A DNA stretch of 64,000 nt from Pampus argenteus. Its lineage: Eukaryota; Chordata; Actinopteri; Scombriformes; Stromateidae. The DNA lies in the NCBI GenBank assembly GCA_036937835.1, contig CM072866.1, positions 15,904,501-15,968,500 on the forward strand. The letters run 5' to 3'. The position numbers and the translations under genes are program-made. Positions 1 through 12,171 of the stretch are shown piece after piece (the first letter of the stretch is position 1; each line of letters opens with the position of its first letter). The notes under the pieces were generated by a model, which saw only the letters and a list, made by a program, of their open reading frames with translations, ran no database searches and was not told where the DNA came from.

Positions 1-236
1 TTATTCACACGGCATATAAAACACAGGCAAGACCAATATCCTTCTTATCCGTGGACACATACAGCAAGGTGAGTTAATGTAGTGGAAACAGTCGAGGCAC
101 TGAGTGGTTGAATTAGTAGTGGTCATTACAATGACAAGAAAAAACAACATTGCTACAATACCTTTTTTTTTCTTACAAGTGACAAAATAGAGTTAATTTT
201 AATAAATGTAGTGAAAATGTAGTGACTCGTGAAATG

Positions 237-3031
237 TCATTTTTCAAAATAGGGCAGGTAGAACAATTTGAAGCCTCTTCTTCCACGGACAGCGCAGCTG
301 ATATATATCACATGGTACACTGGAGGAAAGAAACAATGGCATTGTTAATGTCAACACAACAAAGTATGTTTTTACTGGTATGTAAAGGTGTGTAAAAAGA
401 GAAACATCTCAGAACTAAGCGATTGATGTACCTCCAGGGATGAAGAGAAGAAATCCAGGTACAAAGAAAATAGCACTTGAAACACCTGTGAGGACAGCTA
501 CATTAGTTACTATACAAAGCAAGGACACAGTCAACCCTGTTCAATACAATACACCATGGCTGGGTATTGGTATTTTTCCAGTCAAACGATACCTGCATTT
601 GATCCTTTTTGTACTTAGATGACGAAGAAAAGAAAGAAAAATAAAAGTATTGAATGAAGTATTCTAGTATCAGCATTGCTGTAAGTGTACTGGTATTGTC
701 ATCTTTAAAATGATACCCAGAACTCGCAGCCATATATAAAAGGACGACATAATGGTTACCATGTTGTGTAGATCCAAAAAGTAACCCACATATTTTTGTC
801 TTCATCTATTCAAAACAGAATTATATTAAATTAAATGGATAATCCGAGAAATTTAAATATAAGGTAATTTAAATAAATAAAAAAGTTTAAGTCCTTTGGT
901 TCTTGTAAATTGTTCTTTAAGCCACATTTAATGTATTTTGTGATAGTTTTTTCTTATTTTGAATTATTCATTTTGTTTTGTGAGTTGTAAAATGATTTGT
1001 TTCATGAAATATTTCTGGTTCTGTATCTGCACACCGTGTCCTACAGTGATTATAATTGCTTTTCTGATGTTTTAAGAATAACTTCTCTTTTCTGTGCTTG
1101 TTGATCATGCAGATGTTGTTGCTGAGACATTTGGACTACCGGACCTGTTGGAAATTAGAAAGCTAGTCCTCCATAATGGATTATTTTTCTCACCTGCATT
1201 TGGATTCAGCTGTATGACAACACCTGTGAAAATAAGAGCTAAAAAGGAACAGAACAAATAGTACATCAGCTGGGCAGGAAGATGACTTGATACATATAAA
1301 ATATTCCAACACTCTTTTCATACTTTCATTACTCTGGCTAAAATCAGAGAGGATCAATATTCAAAGTTCACTGTGTGAAGTGTATGTCACTGACTGACTA
1401 AACAAACTACCCATGTAAAGCAGCAAAACTATTTGAAGTATTTGAACAGGGCTGAAAGTAATGCTTATTTTCTACCCAGTTTTTTCTTTATTAATCAATT
1501 AATTGTTGTGTCAGCCCAAAACACAAAGATATTCAGTTTACCATCATGTATGACAAAGAAAAGCGTTAAATCATGACACCTGAGAGCCTGAAACAGAAAA
1601 TCACTATTATTGAAATATGAATGTTTATTTCTGTTTTTGATCATTTATTTTTTAGGTTATATTATTGTTCAACACTATTTCATACAAGTGTAAAGCAGAT
1701 TTTTTTAAAATTTCCATTACAAGCAACTGGTGCGATAATGTGAGACTCTTATTGACCGATATAAAAAATACCACTGTTAATCTATTATCAAAATTGGGTT
1801 TGGAGCTGGGTCCTATAATATATAGCAAACTGATGACTTACAACGTAGTATTTTAGCACAGATGTATACATAACCGAACTGCACTGTAGGGGGCAATTCG
1901 GTTTTCGAACCTCTTCGCGCCTGTGAATTACCAAACTACCACACCAAACATGACGTGATGACACGAAGCCGCAAGGCTTGCTTCAGGGAAAATTCATTTT
2001 TAAGACGCTTCCCTAAGGTTGTGTGCACCTTATGCAATGCAGAATTGGTTTACTGTAAGAGTTCTTCCAGTCTCAAATACCACCTGAACGCAAAGCATCC
2101 CTCACTCAGTGATGCATTTTGGCTCCTGTTCTAATGCATCCCCTGGTTTAGGATTAAGATTTCAGTGAGATTAATCTAGATTTAAAAATTAATCTATGGC
2201 CACCACTAGGAAAAAAGAAGAAAACAAAGGAAGAAAGGAGACAATCAGGTGCAGAAGAGAGAATTTGGTTGTTTTGTTGTTGCTAAAGACTTACCAACTC
2301 CAGTGATGAGGAGAAGGAATGAAGCAAGAACAACTCTTCTGTTTTTCTTCACCAGCGGATGGGACATCCACCTGAGCAATACATTTTTTTTAAGTAATTG
2401 TGTTTGTCGTTTCTGTTTCCGTTTGTGTTTTTTTTTTTTTATTTGAACTCACCCGCAGCAGTGTGCAGAAAGCTGTGTAACTGAACTCAAGGTGCTGAAG
2501 GACCACTGGGAGCTGCAGTAAGACAGAGTCGCAGGGTCACTGTGGAGAGAGCAGAAGAAGACTTCATTCTGACATTCAAAGCACATGCAGAGAAAGAAAA
2601 ACCAAAATCACAATCACATCAATATCCCTACCTATGGGACCCACCTGATTTTGAAGAAGTTATTGAAAGAGGAATTGCTATAGTTGCCCAAGGCGTCTTC
2701 ATTTTCCAGATTCTAAAATGAACAGCAGATGATACAGGCATTTTCAAAAAAAAAAACATACAACTACAAATACAACTAATAGACTTGTATTTGTACACAT
2801 GGTGTGTGCATAGACTACCTGATACTTCAGGTTACTGTGTTCAGGTGAGCCGGCAGCAGCGGCTGACGGATGAGTCTGTGGTTTAGAGAAAGTTAGAGGA
2901 CCAAATGTCATCTCGCCTCCTTCTCTCTCCTTGTCTCGGATCTTCCATCCCTCTGGCTCCCCGTCAGACACGGCTCCTTCTTCATCTCCCTCCAGTGCAA
3001 AAGCATCATCAATACTGAACTGCGTTGCCAT
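237..3031 (-). CDS. tmem134: Transmembrane protein 134, complete, seven coding exons
   Basis: Coding exons, read 3031 to 237: 2819-3031, 2645-2712, 2453-2512, 2295-2371, 1194-1238, 432-485, 237-319. All junctions are GT-AG, phases agree, and the 600 nt encode 199 residues plus TGA. The ATG at 3031 has a strong context (CACC before, G after). The N-terminus reads MATQFSIDDAF and is acidic. The third exon gives SQWSFSTLSSVTQL and the fourth HPLVKKNRRVVLASFLLL. The next exons give a second hydrophobic stretch with GVSSAIFFVPG, and the C-terminus is FYLPYFEK. These blocks match my memory of human TMEM134 (about 195 residues) in order and spacing. There are two membrane segments near the middle and C-terminus with a soluble acidic N-terminus. 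Molecular function is poorly defined. A possible ATTAAA signal lies at 198-203 on the minus strand. The fourth intron (1239-2294) carries transposon debris. The identification is confident. Confidence 0.93.
1443..1622. repeat. Degenerate teleost interspersed repeat in a tmem134 intron
   Basis: This AT-rich stretch has the block CACAAAGATATTCAGTTTAC, which recurs in diverged form at 35485-35500 (AAAGGCATTCAGTTTAT). Both copies lie in segments rich in ATTAATC/GATTAA motifs, a layout I associate with a very common fish repeat. Boundaries are approximate and the family name is not known to me. Confidence 0.45.
1885..2130 (+). pseudogene. BED zinc-finger fragment of a hAT-like transposase
   Basis: Around 2008-2115 a plus-strand frame reads a BED-type zinc finger: CTLC for the cysteine pair, then SSSSLKYHL and NAKH for the histidines. 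This is the N-terminal DNA-binding domain of hAT-superfamily transposases and of ZBED proteins. No catalytic domain follows and the frame closes soon after, so this is a stranded fragment in the fourth tmem134 intron. An exapted ZBED exon is unlikely because no partner exon is seen. Edges are approximate. Confidence 0.6.
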
Positions 3032-5013
3032 GGTGATCGCCTCTTACACCCTGAGATCTTGTGGCTTGATGCTCACTGTGGATGTTATAGTGTAAATGTT
3101 ACTCTTGGTACGCAGCTGTGAAGGAAAACATGTCAAGGTATCTTTTCAGTGCTAATATTCACTATATATAGTCGTCTATATTATCTAGCTAATTTTTTAC
3201 ACGAGTCCAGGTAAAATATACTGTCTCGCGAGGCAAAACAACTCCAAGAGTTAAGTTAAGTGAGTACAAAGTTGACTTAATGGACTTTTACTGCCTTTTC
3301 GGGTTTACTTTACGTTGTTGTCAACGTGGGAATTCCGCTTTAACGCGTTTAAAGCACGCGCAAATCAGGACCTCGTTATGCGCCTTGTAATAAAGTTAGC
3401 AACTCTGAACAAAGCGAAACCGTCAAAGTATACCCTAAATGCATACAGACTTCTACTGTGCTGTCTCGACGTGGACTATATGTTTGAGCCGTTTTTTTTT
3501 TTTACTAAAATAAAAAGCTAACTGTCTCTGTTGTTGGTCTCTGCCATTGTTTGTGCTATTTTCGCTAGTCGATCAGATGACCAGGCAGCAACACAATACC
3601 TTACTACTCGACTCCACGACGTTGAACGAAGGGCCACATATCTCTGACGTATTTTCTTATCTTATCTTCTTAAAGTCTTCTTTTTTCTCGATTAAAACAT
3701 GTTCTTGCAAAAGTTTTGTCTGTCTTCCTTTTCTTTTCTTTTTTTTCTTTACACCCGGCTCTCGATTGCACACGCCTGATTACGCCCAGCGGATTTTTCT
3801 GGAGTCCGCTTAATCGAGTATCGGTTTGTCGATCGACCCGAAAAAGTTTATACATGTTGTTAATGGCTTACTGTGACATCTTAAAATTGCTACTTTGTGT
3901 ACTTGCTACTTACTGTGTATATAATTTTAAAACAATTCTTAAAATAACAGATACCCCACATGAACATTGACTCAGGGTTTTCTTGTCATAATCACGCCTG
4001 TTCAACAGAAGAGAAACCACTATATTTGAGGCAGAGTTTTATAACAGATATCTTATTAAACTTATGCTTAATTACAGCTGTTAGATAAACATATAGCCTA
4101 GTAAAAAAATAGTCTATCACTGTGAAATGACAAGATTAATGGAACTCCAAATTTGGGGTGAAAAATCTGACGTGAAATTTTTATGTGATGATTATGTGAT
4201 TATGAGTTTAAAGGGGTTCTTTGCATACACTAAAGCACTTTAACAGGCTTATATTGTAATTCATTCATCTATCAGATGATAACCATAGTTATAACCATAA
4301 ATTGATCAAATAAATACTGTAACTTAAAAAAATACAAATTAATTTAATGATTCATTCATATTTTATCTATACATCAAAATGAAAAAGTTAATTACAGGAA
4401 GAGGCAGAATAATGAAAGGAATATCAGTCATCCTATTTGGTATCTGTTGCCAACATGAAATCATGTGATTTCCAGCAAGTCAGGCAGTCTGCATTATACA
4501 AACATACAACTCTAAACCAACAGTGATTGTTGCTTGTGGATCAGACAGTCAGAGGTGGTGGGTGGAGTGAACAGTGGATGGACGTAGCAGCAACACTACT
4601 TAAAAAAAACTAAAAAATTATTACTCCAAAAGTTACTGCATTTGGATGATTTGGGGAATTCAAGAAATGTGAGTTTTTTGTGATGCTTTTCTGACTATCT
4701 GTTGATTAATCATTTAACTGAAGCAATGTAATTTAGTGTATCATACACTACTGTTGTAAGTAACTCTACTTTAAGTTTTTGTTGAATTAATAAGATTATA
4801 ATTAATCTGACAAAGTTCTACTGATTGCAAATGGAAGCTATAGCTAGACAATCAGAGTTTAATAATATTCAGTATTTGGAAACTTCACAGATTGCAACAC
4901 ATATTGATCTTTTTTTCCGGCTTAGTGCCATATTCATTTTGAAATCCCCATTTGCAAAACAAACAATCAACATCCTCCTAACGCCATTTTTCTCCATCTG
5001 TGCTCTCATTTAG
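3032..5013. promoter_or_regulatory. Divergent tmem134/serping1 intergenic region with promoter-like part
   Basis: The 2-kb gap between two divergent start codons has no convincing coding exon. From about 3200 to 3850 it is richer in CpG than its surroundings (for example ACGCG, CACGCG, GATCGACC), and TCTCGCGAG lies at 3224-3232. The part nearer serping1 is AT-rich. An AG directly precedes the serping1 ATG after a pyrimidine tract, so a 5' non-coding serping1 exon probably lies somewhere here, but I could not place it. Confidence 0.5.
3224..3232. promoter_or_regulatory. TCTCGCGAG promoter motif upstream of tmem134
   Basis: TCTCGCGAG agrees with nine of the ten bases of the palindromic TCTCGCGAGA element known from TATA-less, often bidirectional vertebrate promoters. 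It lies about 195 bp upstream of the tmem134 ATG, where a core promoter would be expected. Function is inferred from position and motif only. Confidence 0.5.
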
Positions 5014-7390
5014 ATGAAACGTCAGGTCATATTTTGCCTCTTGCTGCAGCTCATTTTTGAGGTAAGCTCATCTGATAAATGTTATGCCAATATCCTTTAT
5101 CCATTTCCATCCATTTGTTGACCAATGAGCAGAGGGCTTAAACCGCAGCCTTCTTGATTGTCGATTCCTGAATTTAGCAGCTTTTGTCAGTTTATCTAAC
5201 ATTTTATTTCTGTTCAGCTTTCTTCATGCACACATATCCAAGTGGTGGTTGGTACCACTCTGGAGCTGCCCTGCTTCTCAACTCAAACATTCTCCGCTGG
5301 AGCAACGATCATCTGGAAATACAACGGTCTTGTTATATTTCAGTAGCTACCACCACTATTCTAACTGCTTTGCAAAAGGACAGTTATATATATTTTCTGT
5401 TGTTTTTTTTTCTTTCCTAAAACAGATGAAGATATAAGTGCTCAGTCACCTGGCTCAGCACACGTGAAAAAGGATGGCTTGTATCTCTCTATCTCCCCTG
5501 TAACTGCTGCTAATGAGGGCTCATATGTGTGTGTGGTAAAGGAGGACAATGTAGAGTTGAAAAGGGCCTACAGCATCACAGTCGATGGTGAGAAACAAAG
5601 ATACACATGCAATGTTTATGTTGTTTTCAGACAAATACAGCATTTTGGATTTGGATAGGGTTCAAATATATTTATATAATGTTGAACAAAAAGCTTGAAT
5701 TTAAAATAGTCTGAGTTGTTTTTGTCTTCCTCTACAGTGTCAATTGACTATAAAATAAATGTACACGAAGGCTCAACCGCTTATCTCCCGTGCCATTTTT
5801 CAACTTCCAGTCAAGTTAAGGACAATGCTCTTTGGTTCAAAGAGACAGACAGAGGCAAGAGGAGACTGAATCAAGAAGAGAGTTTCATAGATGATAGTAT
5901 GAGAGTGGAACTGCTTTATCCACTTGACCATGATCAGACCATCATAATTAGAAAAACTGTCATGGAGGATGCTGGATTGTACCTCTGTGAATCTGCAGAG
6001 GGAAAGAGACTCAGCAGTGTATATATTATTGTGGAAGGTAGGTTTGTCAGCCTGCACCATCGGTGATTATAAAGAATCAAGCTCTAAATGTGTTTCCATG
6101 TGACAAGTCCTTAAACACTGGACTCATAGTATTGATAATCAAATCATTTTTGAGAAATACTGTAAATGAAGCAGTAAATTACAAACAAAAATTTAATTTC
6201 CAAACCATGTTGAGATGTTGACACAAAGAGTGAGTACATGATTTGTATAAACTGTGTGCTAAACTTTCTTTCAGCTCCTCCTACCCCTGTTCCTCACTCG
6301 TGCAGTGGCTTCCTGACACCATGGGAGCCCTGCAAGGATGAGAACAGTCGCACAGACGAACCCCTGTTGCAGGAATCCATGGCAGAGTTTTCCATGAAGT
6401 TGTATTCCCACCTCAGAGAATTACATCCCTCTAGCAACCTGCTCTTCTCTCCTATTAGTATCAGTGCGGCACTCTCCCATCTGTTGTTAGGTACGAAAGT
6501 CCCTGATTTGCTTTTATCCATTTGATGTTTCCTTATTATTTACTTCATTGAAGGATAAGTAGTGATTTTCTATATTTTTTTCAATTGTCAACAATTACCA
6601 CATAAAGATCAAATCCAACAATCAAAGTCCAAAGTCGCACATAGCTTATTCGTTTTGTTGTTCAAAAACTATTACAAACACATCAGTGAGCCACACTGTT
6701 GCACTGGGTAATGTGTGCAAAAAAAATGACATAGCCCAGCTGTTTTAGGAAAATATTAAGCCTTTTTTTAAAAAAAAAAAAAAGAAAAAAAGAAAGTATA
6801 TATTGTTGACCAGTTTTAAAATATCTACGTAAATATCAGACCCATCTTATGGCTTTCTGTGTAACATATTGCTTTCTATATTTCTTTTCTTCATCCTGTT
6901 ACTTATAGGTGCAAGAGGTGACACCCGTAGAGCCATTCAGACGGCTGTGTGTGTGCCGCATGACTTCCACTGTGTTCACTTTCAGATGAAGAAGCTGAGA
7001 GAGAAATTGGCCAGCTCCTTGCAGATGGCTTCTCAGATCTACTATAACCCACGTACTATTATCACTATGTGAAGCACACTTAGAAAGAGAAAGATGCAGA
7101 AATGTATGAGTGCATATGAAGCTAGGACTATATCTGTATCTCTATAGTTCATTGTGGTGTCTTTGATTTTTTTCCTCAGAAATCAGTCTGAGTGAGTCTT
7201 TTACTAACCAGTCGATGCAGTTCTACAACGCGGAGCCCATCAGGCTGCTGGAAACCAGCGCAGAAAACACACAGATGATCAACAGCTGGGTGGCAAATAA
7301 CACCAATAATAAAATCACTCATTTGGTTGACTCTGTATCACCCAATACCCAGATGGTCCTGCTCAATGCCGTCTCCTACAGTGGTCAGTA

Positions 7391-7421
<31 letters not shown>

Positions 7422-8998
7422 GAGATGGTGGTGAAAACTAATAAACTGTTTGTCTATGTGTGTCTGTGTGTATCAGGTCAGTGGAAGGTCAAGTTTGAAC
7501 AGAAACACAAGAAAGGCCTTTTCAAAAAACTAAATGGTGATCTTGTTGAGGTGCCTGTCATCTATCACCAGAAATACATGTCAGCTATGACGCATGTCGT
7601 TGAGCTAAGGGCACAGGTAATGAACATGCACACACCCATATTCACCCGCACAGGTATATTTATCTACTCAGTTAAAAACTGTATTTTCTTCCTCCAACAG
7701 GTGGCAAAGTTTGATCTCACAGGTAACAGCACTCTTTACATCCTGCTGCCTGCCTCCAACACAGTGTCTAACCTGCACCAGATTGAGGAGAGGATGACGG
7801 ACACAGCAGTCCGTCGTATGATAGAACAAATGGAGAGACTGAATCCCCAGTTTATTGAGGTCACTCTTCCCAAAATTAAGCTGGACGTCCAGTCGGACTT
7901 GAACATACTTCTCAAGAAATTAGGTTTGTTCATCTTTTAATTTCTGTCTAAATCAAATTCTTCTCATTAATACTACAGACTGAGTACCACCCGTGCTTTC
8001 ATCATGTATTTGTCTACGAGCCAGTAGAGACATTAAGTCTAATTTGAAGTAGGTTTTCATTTTTAACAAGGAGAACCCTAATCCTAGGACTCCAATATTA
8101 TAATATAGGCTTAGCCTAATTCCTGATATTATAATTGCAATTTAAATTTTAATTTAATTTCACATTACCTGCTCCACTCAGATCTATAGTGAAATCTACC
8201 TCTGTAGAAATATTATAGGAATACTACAGGCAGCAGTGTGTCTCTATGATCCTCTTACTCTTCCGCAACTAAACATTGCTACTTGTCACTTTGATTATGA
8301 AGGTGACACTACTCTTTATGGTATATAGGCTACAATATAGTATAGAAGTGAGTATTCATAGTATATATTTTAGAGAATATTATAGATCTAAGATGAAACT
8401 GACAGAAGGGCAGGACTGAGAGAAAAAGGCACCACAGACAGTGCCATGGATTTATCAATACACAGCATAGTTAGGCTACTGATATTTCCGAGCCATGGTC
8501 AGGGCCATAGTTTCTAACTTGCACAAATCTCATCCAATAAAGTAAATAAATGAATCAGGCAGACTAGACTAACATAGTAGGGGATGGAGAGGCAGGATGG
8601 CAGGTTAACAAGTGAAATGCATCTTGATCATTTTGCTAACAAAATGCATCCGCCCTCATAGTGCTAAATGCTAATTTGTGAAATTCAACACCCATCTACT
8701 TACTTTGCTTTCCTACCTGCTTCATTCGCCTATCATTTTACCTCAACCAGGACTGTCTTCACTCTTTGAGAGTGCCAATCTGTGTGGCCTCTCCTCTGAA
8801 GATCAGGTGGTTCTCGACGATGCCAGACACAGAGCCTTCCTGGCACTAACCAAACAAGGAGTGGAGGCCGGTGCCATAACCAGTATGACGTACGCTCGCA
8901 GCTACCTATCCTTCTCTGCCCTGCGGCCTTTTGTCATGCTGCTGTGGAATGACCGCGCCAATGTCCCACTCTTTATAGGCAGAGTGACTGACCCATGA
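5014..8998 (+). CDS. serping1: Plasma protease C1 inhibitor (serpin G1), fish type with two Ig domains
   Basis: Coding exons 5014-5061, 5218-5326, 5426-5587, 5738-6037, 6275-6490, 6909-7052, 7180-7383, 7477-7616, 7701-7923, 8751-8998 join in phase (1794 nt, 597 residues). Exon 1 is a signal peptide (MKRQVIFCLLLQLIFE). Exons 2-3 encode one Ig-like domain (LPC, IIWKY, EGSYVCVV) and exon 4 another (LPCHF, LWFKE, EDAGLYLCE). Exons 5-10 are the serpin fold: NLLFSPISISAALSHLLLG, LLNAVSYSGQWKVKF, and the reactive loop GVEAGAITSMTYAR followed by S. The P1 arginine, hinge region and C-terminal LFIGRVTDP fit C1 inhibitor, which traps C1r, C1s, kallikrein and factor XIIa. Mammals have a mucin-like N-terminus instead of Ig domains, whereas teleost C1 inhibitors carry two. 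The donor after exon 2 (GTCTTG) is weak. The ATG was chosen for the signal peptide and phase. Confidence 0.93.
7394..7421. repeat. TG dinucleotide microsatellite in serping1 intron 7
   Basis: An uninterrupted TG run begins about ten bases after the donor of exon 7 at 7384. Its closeness to the splice site could make length changes relevant to splicing. Confidence 0.9.
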
Positions 8999-9178
8999 GA
9001 GAGAGAGGGGGGAAGAAAATGCAACAAGCACATGAGCTAACAAAGACATACTAAATATAGAATCAGTCATGTCATTGTGTCATTATGCTTTTTTTTTTCT
9101 GACAATTCAGTTGCTATTTTACGACTTGATATGCAAAACGAGACATATTCTCTATATCATTTACAGCTACAAGTTATG

Positions 9179-9184
9179 AATAAA
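9179..9184 (+). terminator. Polyadenylation signal of serping1
   Basis: AATAAA lies 181 bases after the serping1 stop codon, followed by AT-rich DNA. It is the first canonical hexamer downstream of the coding sequence. Confidence 0.7.
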
Positions 9185-11400
9185 CACATATTTACACAAA
9201 ACATATGCTGCCTTGTCTTATGATTTTAAGGACTTAATAACAGGGATCACATATCATTCGAAGGAGGACAGACGGCCACTGAAACAACTTCAATTTATTT
9301 TGCAAGTAGTTACACAAACCCACCATAGGATGGCAGCCATACTGTGTGATTGACAGTGACAGTGAATACACAGGGACTGCAGTAGTGAATTCCCATCTCA
9401 TTCACCCCCTGCCCTCCTGCATCATTACCACCCATATCAATTTAAGGAAGACAAGTGTCAAAATCTGTGACAGAAGGTTGTTTTGTTTTTTTAAGCAACA
9501 ACTTGCTTGGTAAAGCACAGCAACTCAGCAAAAAATACCCTGAATCATTGTATTCACAAACAAACAAATACACACTGATGATAAAGAGACTGAGTGAATG
9601 GCATAAATCAGCATTCAGAATGATCAGCGAAAGTTGCACTGTATTATACAAGCTGATGGTGATTGCTAAACATGCAGTTATATTGCAGAGAAAATGATTA
9701 CATAAGCAAAGCGGGGTCAAAAGACTAGAGTCAGAAAAATTTGGTGACTGTAAACAAAACCAACAGATCCAGATACAGAAATGAGCAACCATCCAGCCAG
9801 AAATGTGAAGTCTGATCACTGTCACCCAGCTTAGCCCCGAACAAAGTACTGAGTAGTCCCAGAAATGCATCGTTTATGCACGGATAACATGATAATGTCG
9901 TCGTTTTGGTTTGATTATCTCATTGCCATCATGCTGGGAGTTTCAATGTGCATAGAGAAAGTACAGAATAACTTGCTAACTTGTCTTTGCCCAACTTTTA
10001 GGTCAAACTGAAAGTGTGTTTAAGCTTACTGTTATAATAACACGTTGTTTATTTCAAAGCTTTTAATAATGTCCAAGCCCTTTTTTTTTTTTGTTTGAAA
10101 CCTAATTCACCACTGTAGGATCCATTTTTTTTTGCAGTCAACGATGAGACATTCACAAGGTTGTCGAAGGACACCGAGAATATGAGCAGCCAGATCGATT
10201 CAACAGTTAGAAAACTCCCGGAGGCCACTGACCGACTGTGGGTGTGTTTTTGTGAGCCGGTGTATGACCAGAGCTGTAGTGATAGATGAACTGGAGGGAG
10301 TACATTTGATATTCTTGAAGGCATTTAGATAATTTCGTCTAGCCCATATACACCATCAATTTGCAGAAATGAGCGTAGAGACACATAACACATATGTAGA
10401 TAAAGTGTGCAGACACACACCATTAAAATTTAGTTTCTCAATTAACTTGGATGGTTGATATGTGATTATCAGAGTCCCCTGCTGCCAAATGTCTTGCCAT
10501 GCAGGGTATAATCCCTTTTTTTTACCTCCTGAGGTTAAATTGTATTGGGGATCCATTCTCTGTGTCTGTATTTCTACTAAGTGAACACGGTTTATGTATT
10601 TCAGACTTGGAAAAAGTAATCTTATCTCTGGTCCCGAGGGAGAAATATATACGACTATACCTGATGTTTAATAGGTAAGAAATTATGGGATAGATGAAAT
10701 TGACCACAGAAAATTAGTTCCTCTGATGTTTGATGTCTCTTACAAGGACAGTCTGAGGATGTATAAAGGTATATTAGAAGTGCTTCTTAAGCTTTGGGCC
10801 GCCTCACATATCAGATTAAGGGATCAATCAAATGTCTGCATTTTTCAGATTATTATATTACTGTGTGATTTTACCCTGCAGGAAGAAAATGTTGCATCAT
10901 CTGTGTCTTTGCTGGAGCAGAATTGGAGCCACTGAGGTAAACCTGCTCTGATACTGTTGAAATCAGATTCATAATAATGCCGTGAAGTGAAGGTACAAAT
11001 GGTACCGCCAAAAGCAATATCTCCAGCCTGTTGTTAGGAAAGTCAAACAGAGTGGTCAGAGGTTAAATATCAAGACATAGGCCATTCTTACAGTTGCTCT
11101 ATGACTGTCTGGCAATGGGAAATGGCAAAGGTCTTGCACACATGATTGACAACTTGTCAATGTCCTCCAGCCAGGAATACTCACACCACTGAGGCCTGTG
11201 GTGACGGCGAAAGGTTTTCTTTTATGTATGTGTCTTTCTTGTCCTTTGTTATTATTTCATCACACCTCTGTGCTTCTGAAGTTGGATGGAGACATTTTGA
11301 ACAGGACATGACATGAATACAGACAGACACATATAGCACAGACAGGAAATGTAGGCACTCATATTCTCATGCACTTAAACACATGCTCTCTCTCTCTCTT

Positions 11401-11431
<31 letters not shown>

Positions 11432-12171
11432 TTCACACACATATGCAGACACATTACTGTCTGATACGAAGGTGTATAGAAAGCCACTGTCACTGAAAGA
11501 CAATGAAAGACGTAAGAACAAGAACACTGAAACGGTAAAGGTACAAATCCACCGAATGGATCATTTTGTGCTTTATAATACGGTGTGTTGTTGTTTTGCA
11601 TCGGACCAACAACCACTAAAATAGAGACTTCTCAGAACAGAACCAGCGTTTTTATAACATCCTCGCTCCTGTAACTATATATCACATCATGAGTCACAAG
11701 GGTGCGCATACTGGTGGCCCCTTTCATCGAATGAATTTTGAGTATATTACTCTCAAATCGCTTCATTATGTGTAAATTTGAATGACAAAATATGAGCAAC
11801 TTACACAATACAGTAAGGTCTAAAGCACAATTTTGTGAGTACTGTTTTGTTACGTCAACACTTTAATGAGGACATAGTCACAATTTGGTTCACCTTTAAA
11901 AAAAATGTATTCAGATTACACCTTATTACCCCTCACTAATATTAGTATGAATATCATATACTAATAGTCAGTGCTGTAAATATTGGCATTATATGACAGA
12001 TTCATTTTCAACATTATTGTTATTGCATGTTTTACCCTTTTTCTCTTATAACTTCTACATTTGGTCTCTGTTATCAGCCATCTTTCAGTGAGACAAAGTG
12101 TGTGTATGTGTGTGTGTGTATATATGTGTGTGTGTTTGTGTGTGTATGCATGAACATCTTGTGTGTGTAAT
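9185..12171. other. Intergenic between convergent serping1 and doc2 genes
   Basis: No gene is recognised. The stretch presumably holds the doc2 3' untranslated region at its upper end (no canonical AATAAA was found close to the stop; ATTAAA occurs on the minus strand near 11861-11866). It contains CT/CA microsatellites at 11385-11432 and a TG-rich segment at 12099-12170 just past the doc2 stop. A short plus-strand open frame after an acceptor-like sequence (10137-10289) is described in the findings. Confidence 0.6.
11385..11432. repeat. Compound CT/CA microsatellite
   Basis: A CT tract with one TTT interruption passes directly into a CA tract. Confidence 0.85.

Noticed and set aside
2249..2446. 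Plus-strand frame over the tmem134 exons
   Set aside because: The opposite strand carries tmem134 exons 3-4 with correct splice sites, so this is a shadow.
2535..2718. Plus-strand frame reading EEDFILTF ... WDPPDFEEVIERG
   Set aside because: It looked coding-like, but the minus strand here is tmem134 exon 2 (NLENEDALGN) with matching phases.
7380..7940. One long frame across serping1 exons 8-9 as a separate protein
   Set aside because: The frame runs through the intron 7617-7700 by chance. Splice sites and serpin homology show two exons.
9442..9870. 142-codon minus-strand open frame downstream of serping1
   Set aside because: It gives a Cys/Leu/Ser-rich translation without known motif or splice context. 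It is a chance frame in AT-rich DNA.
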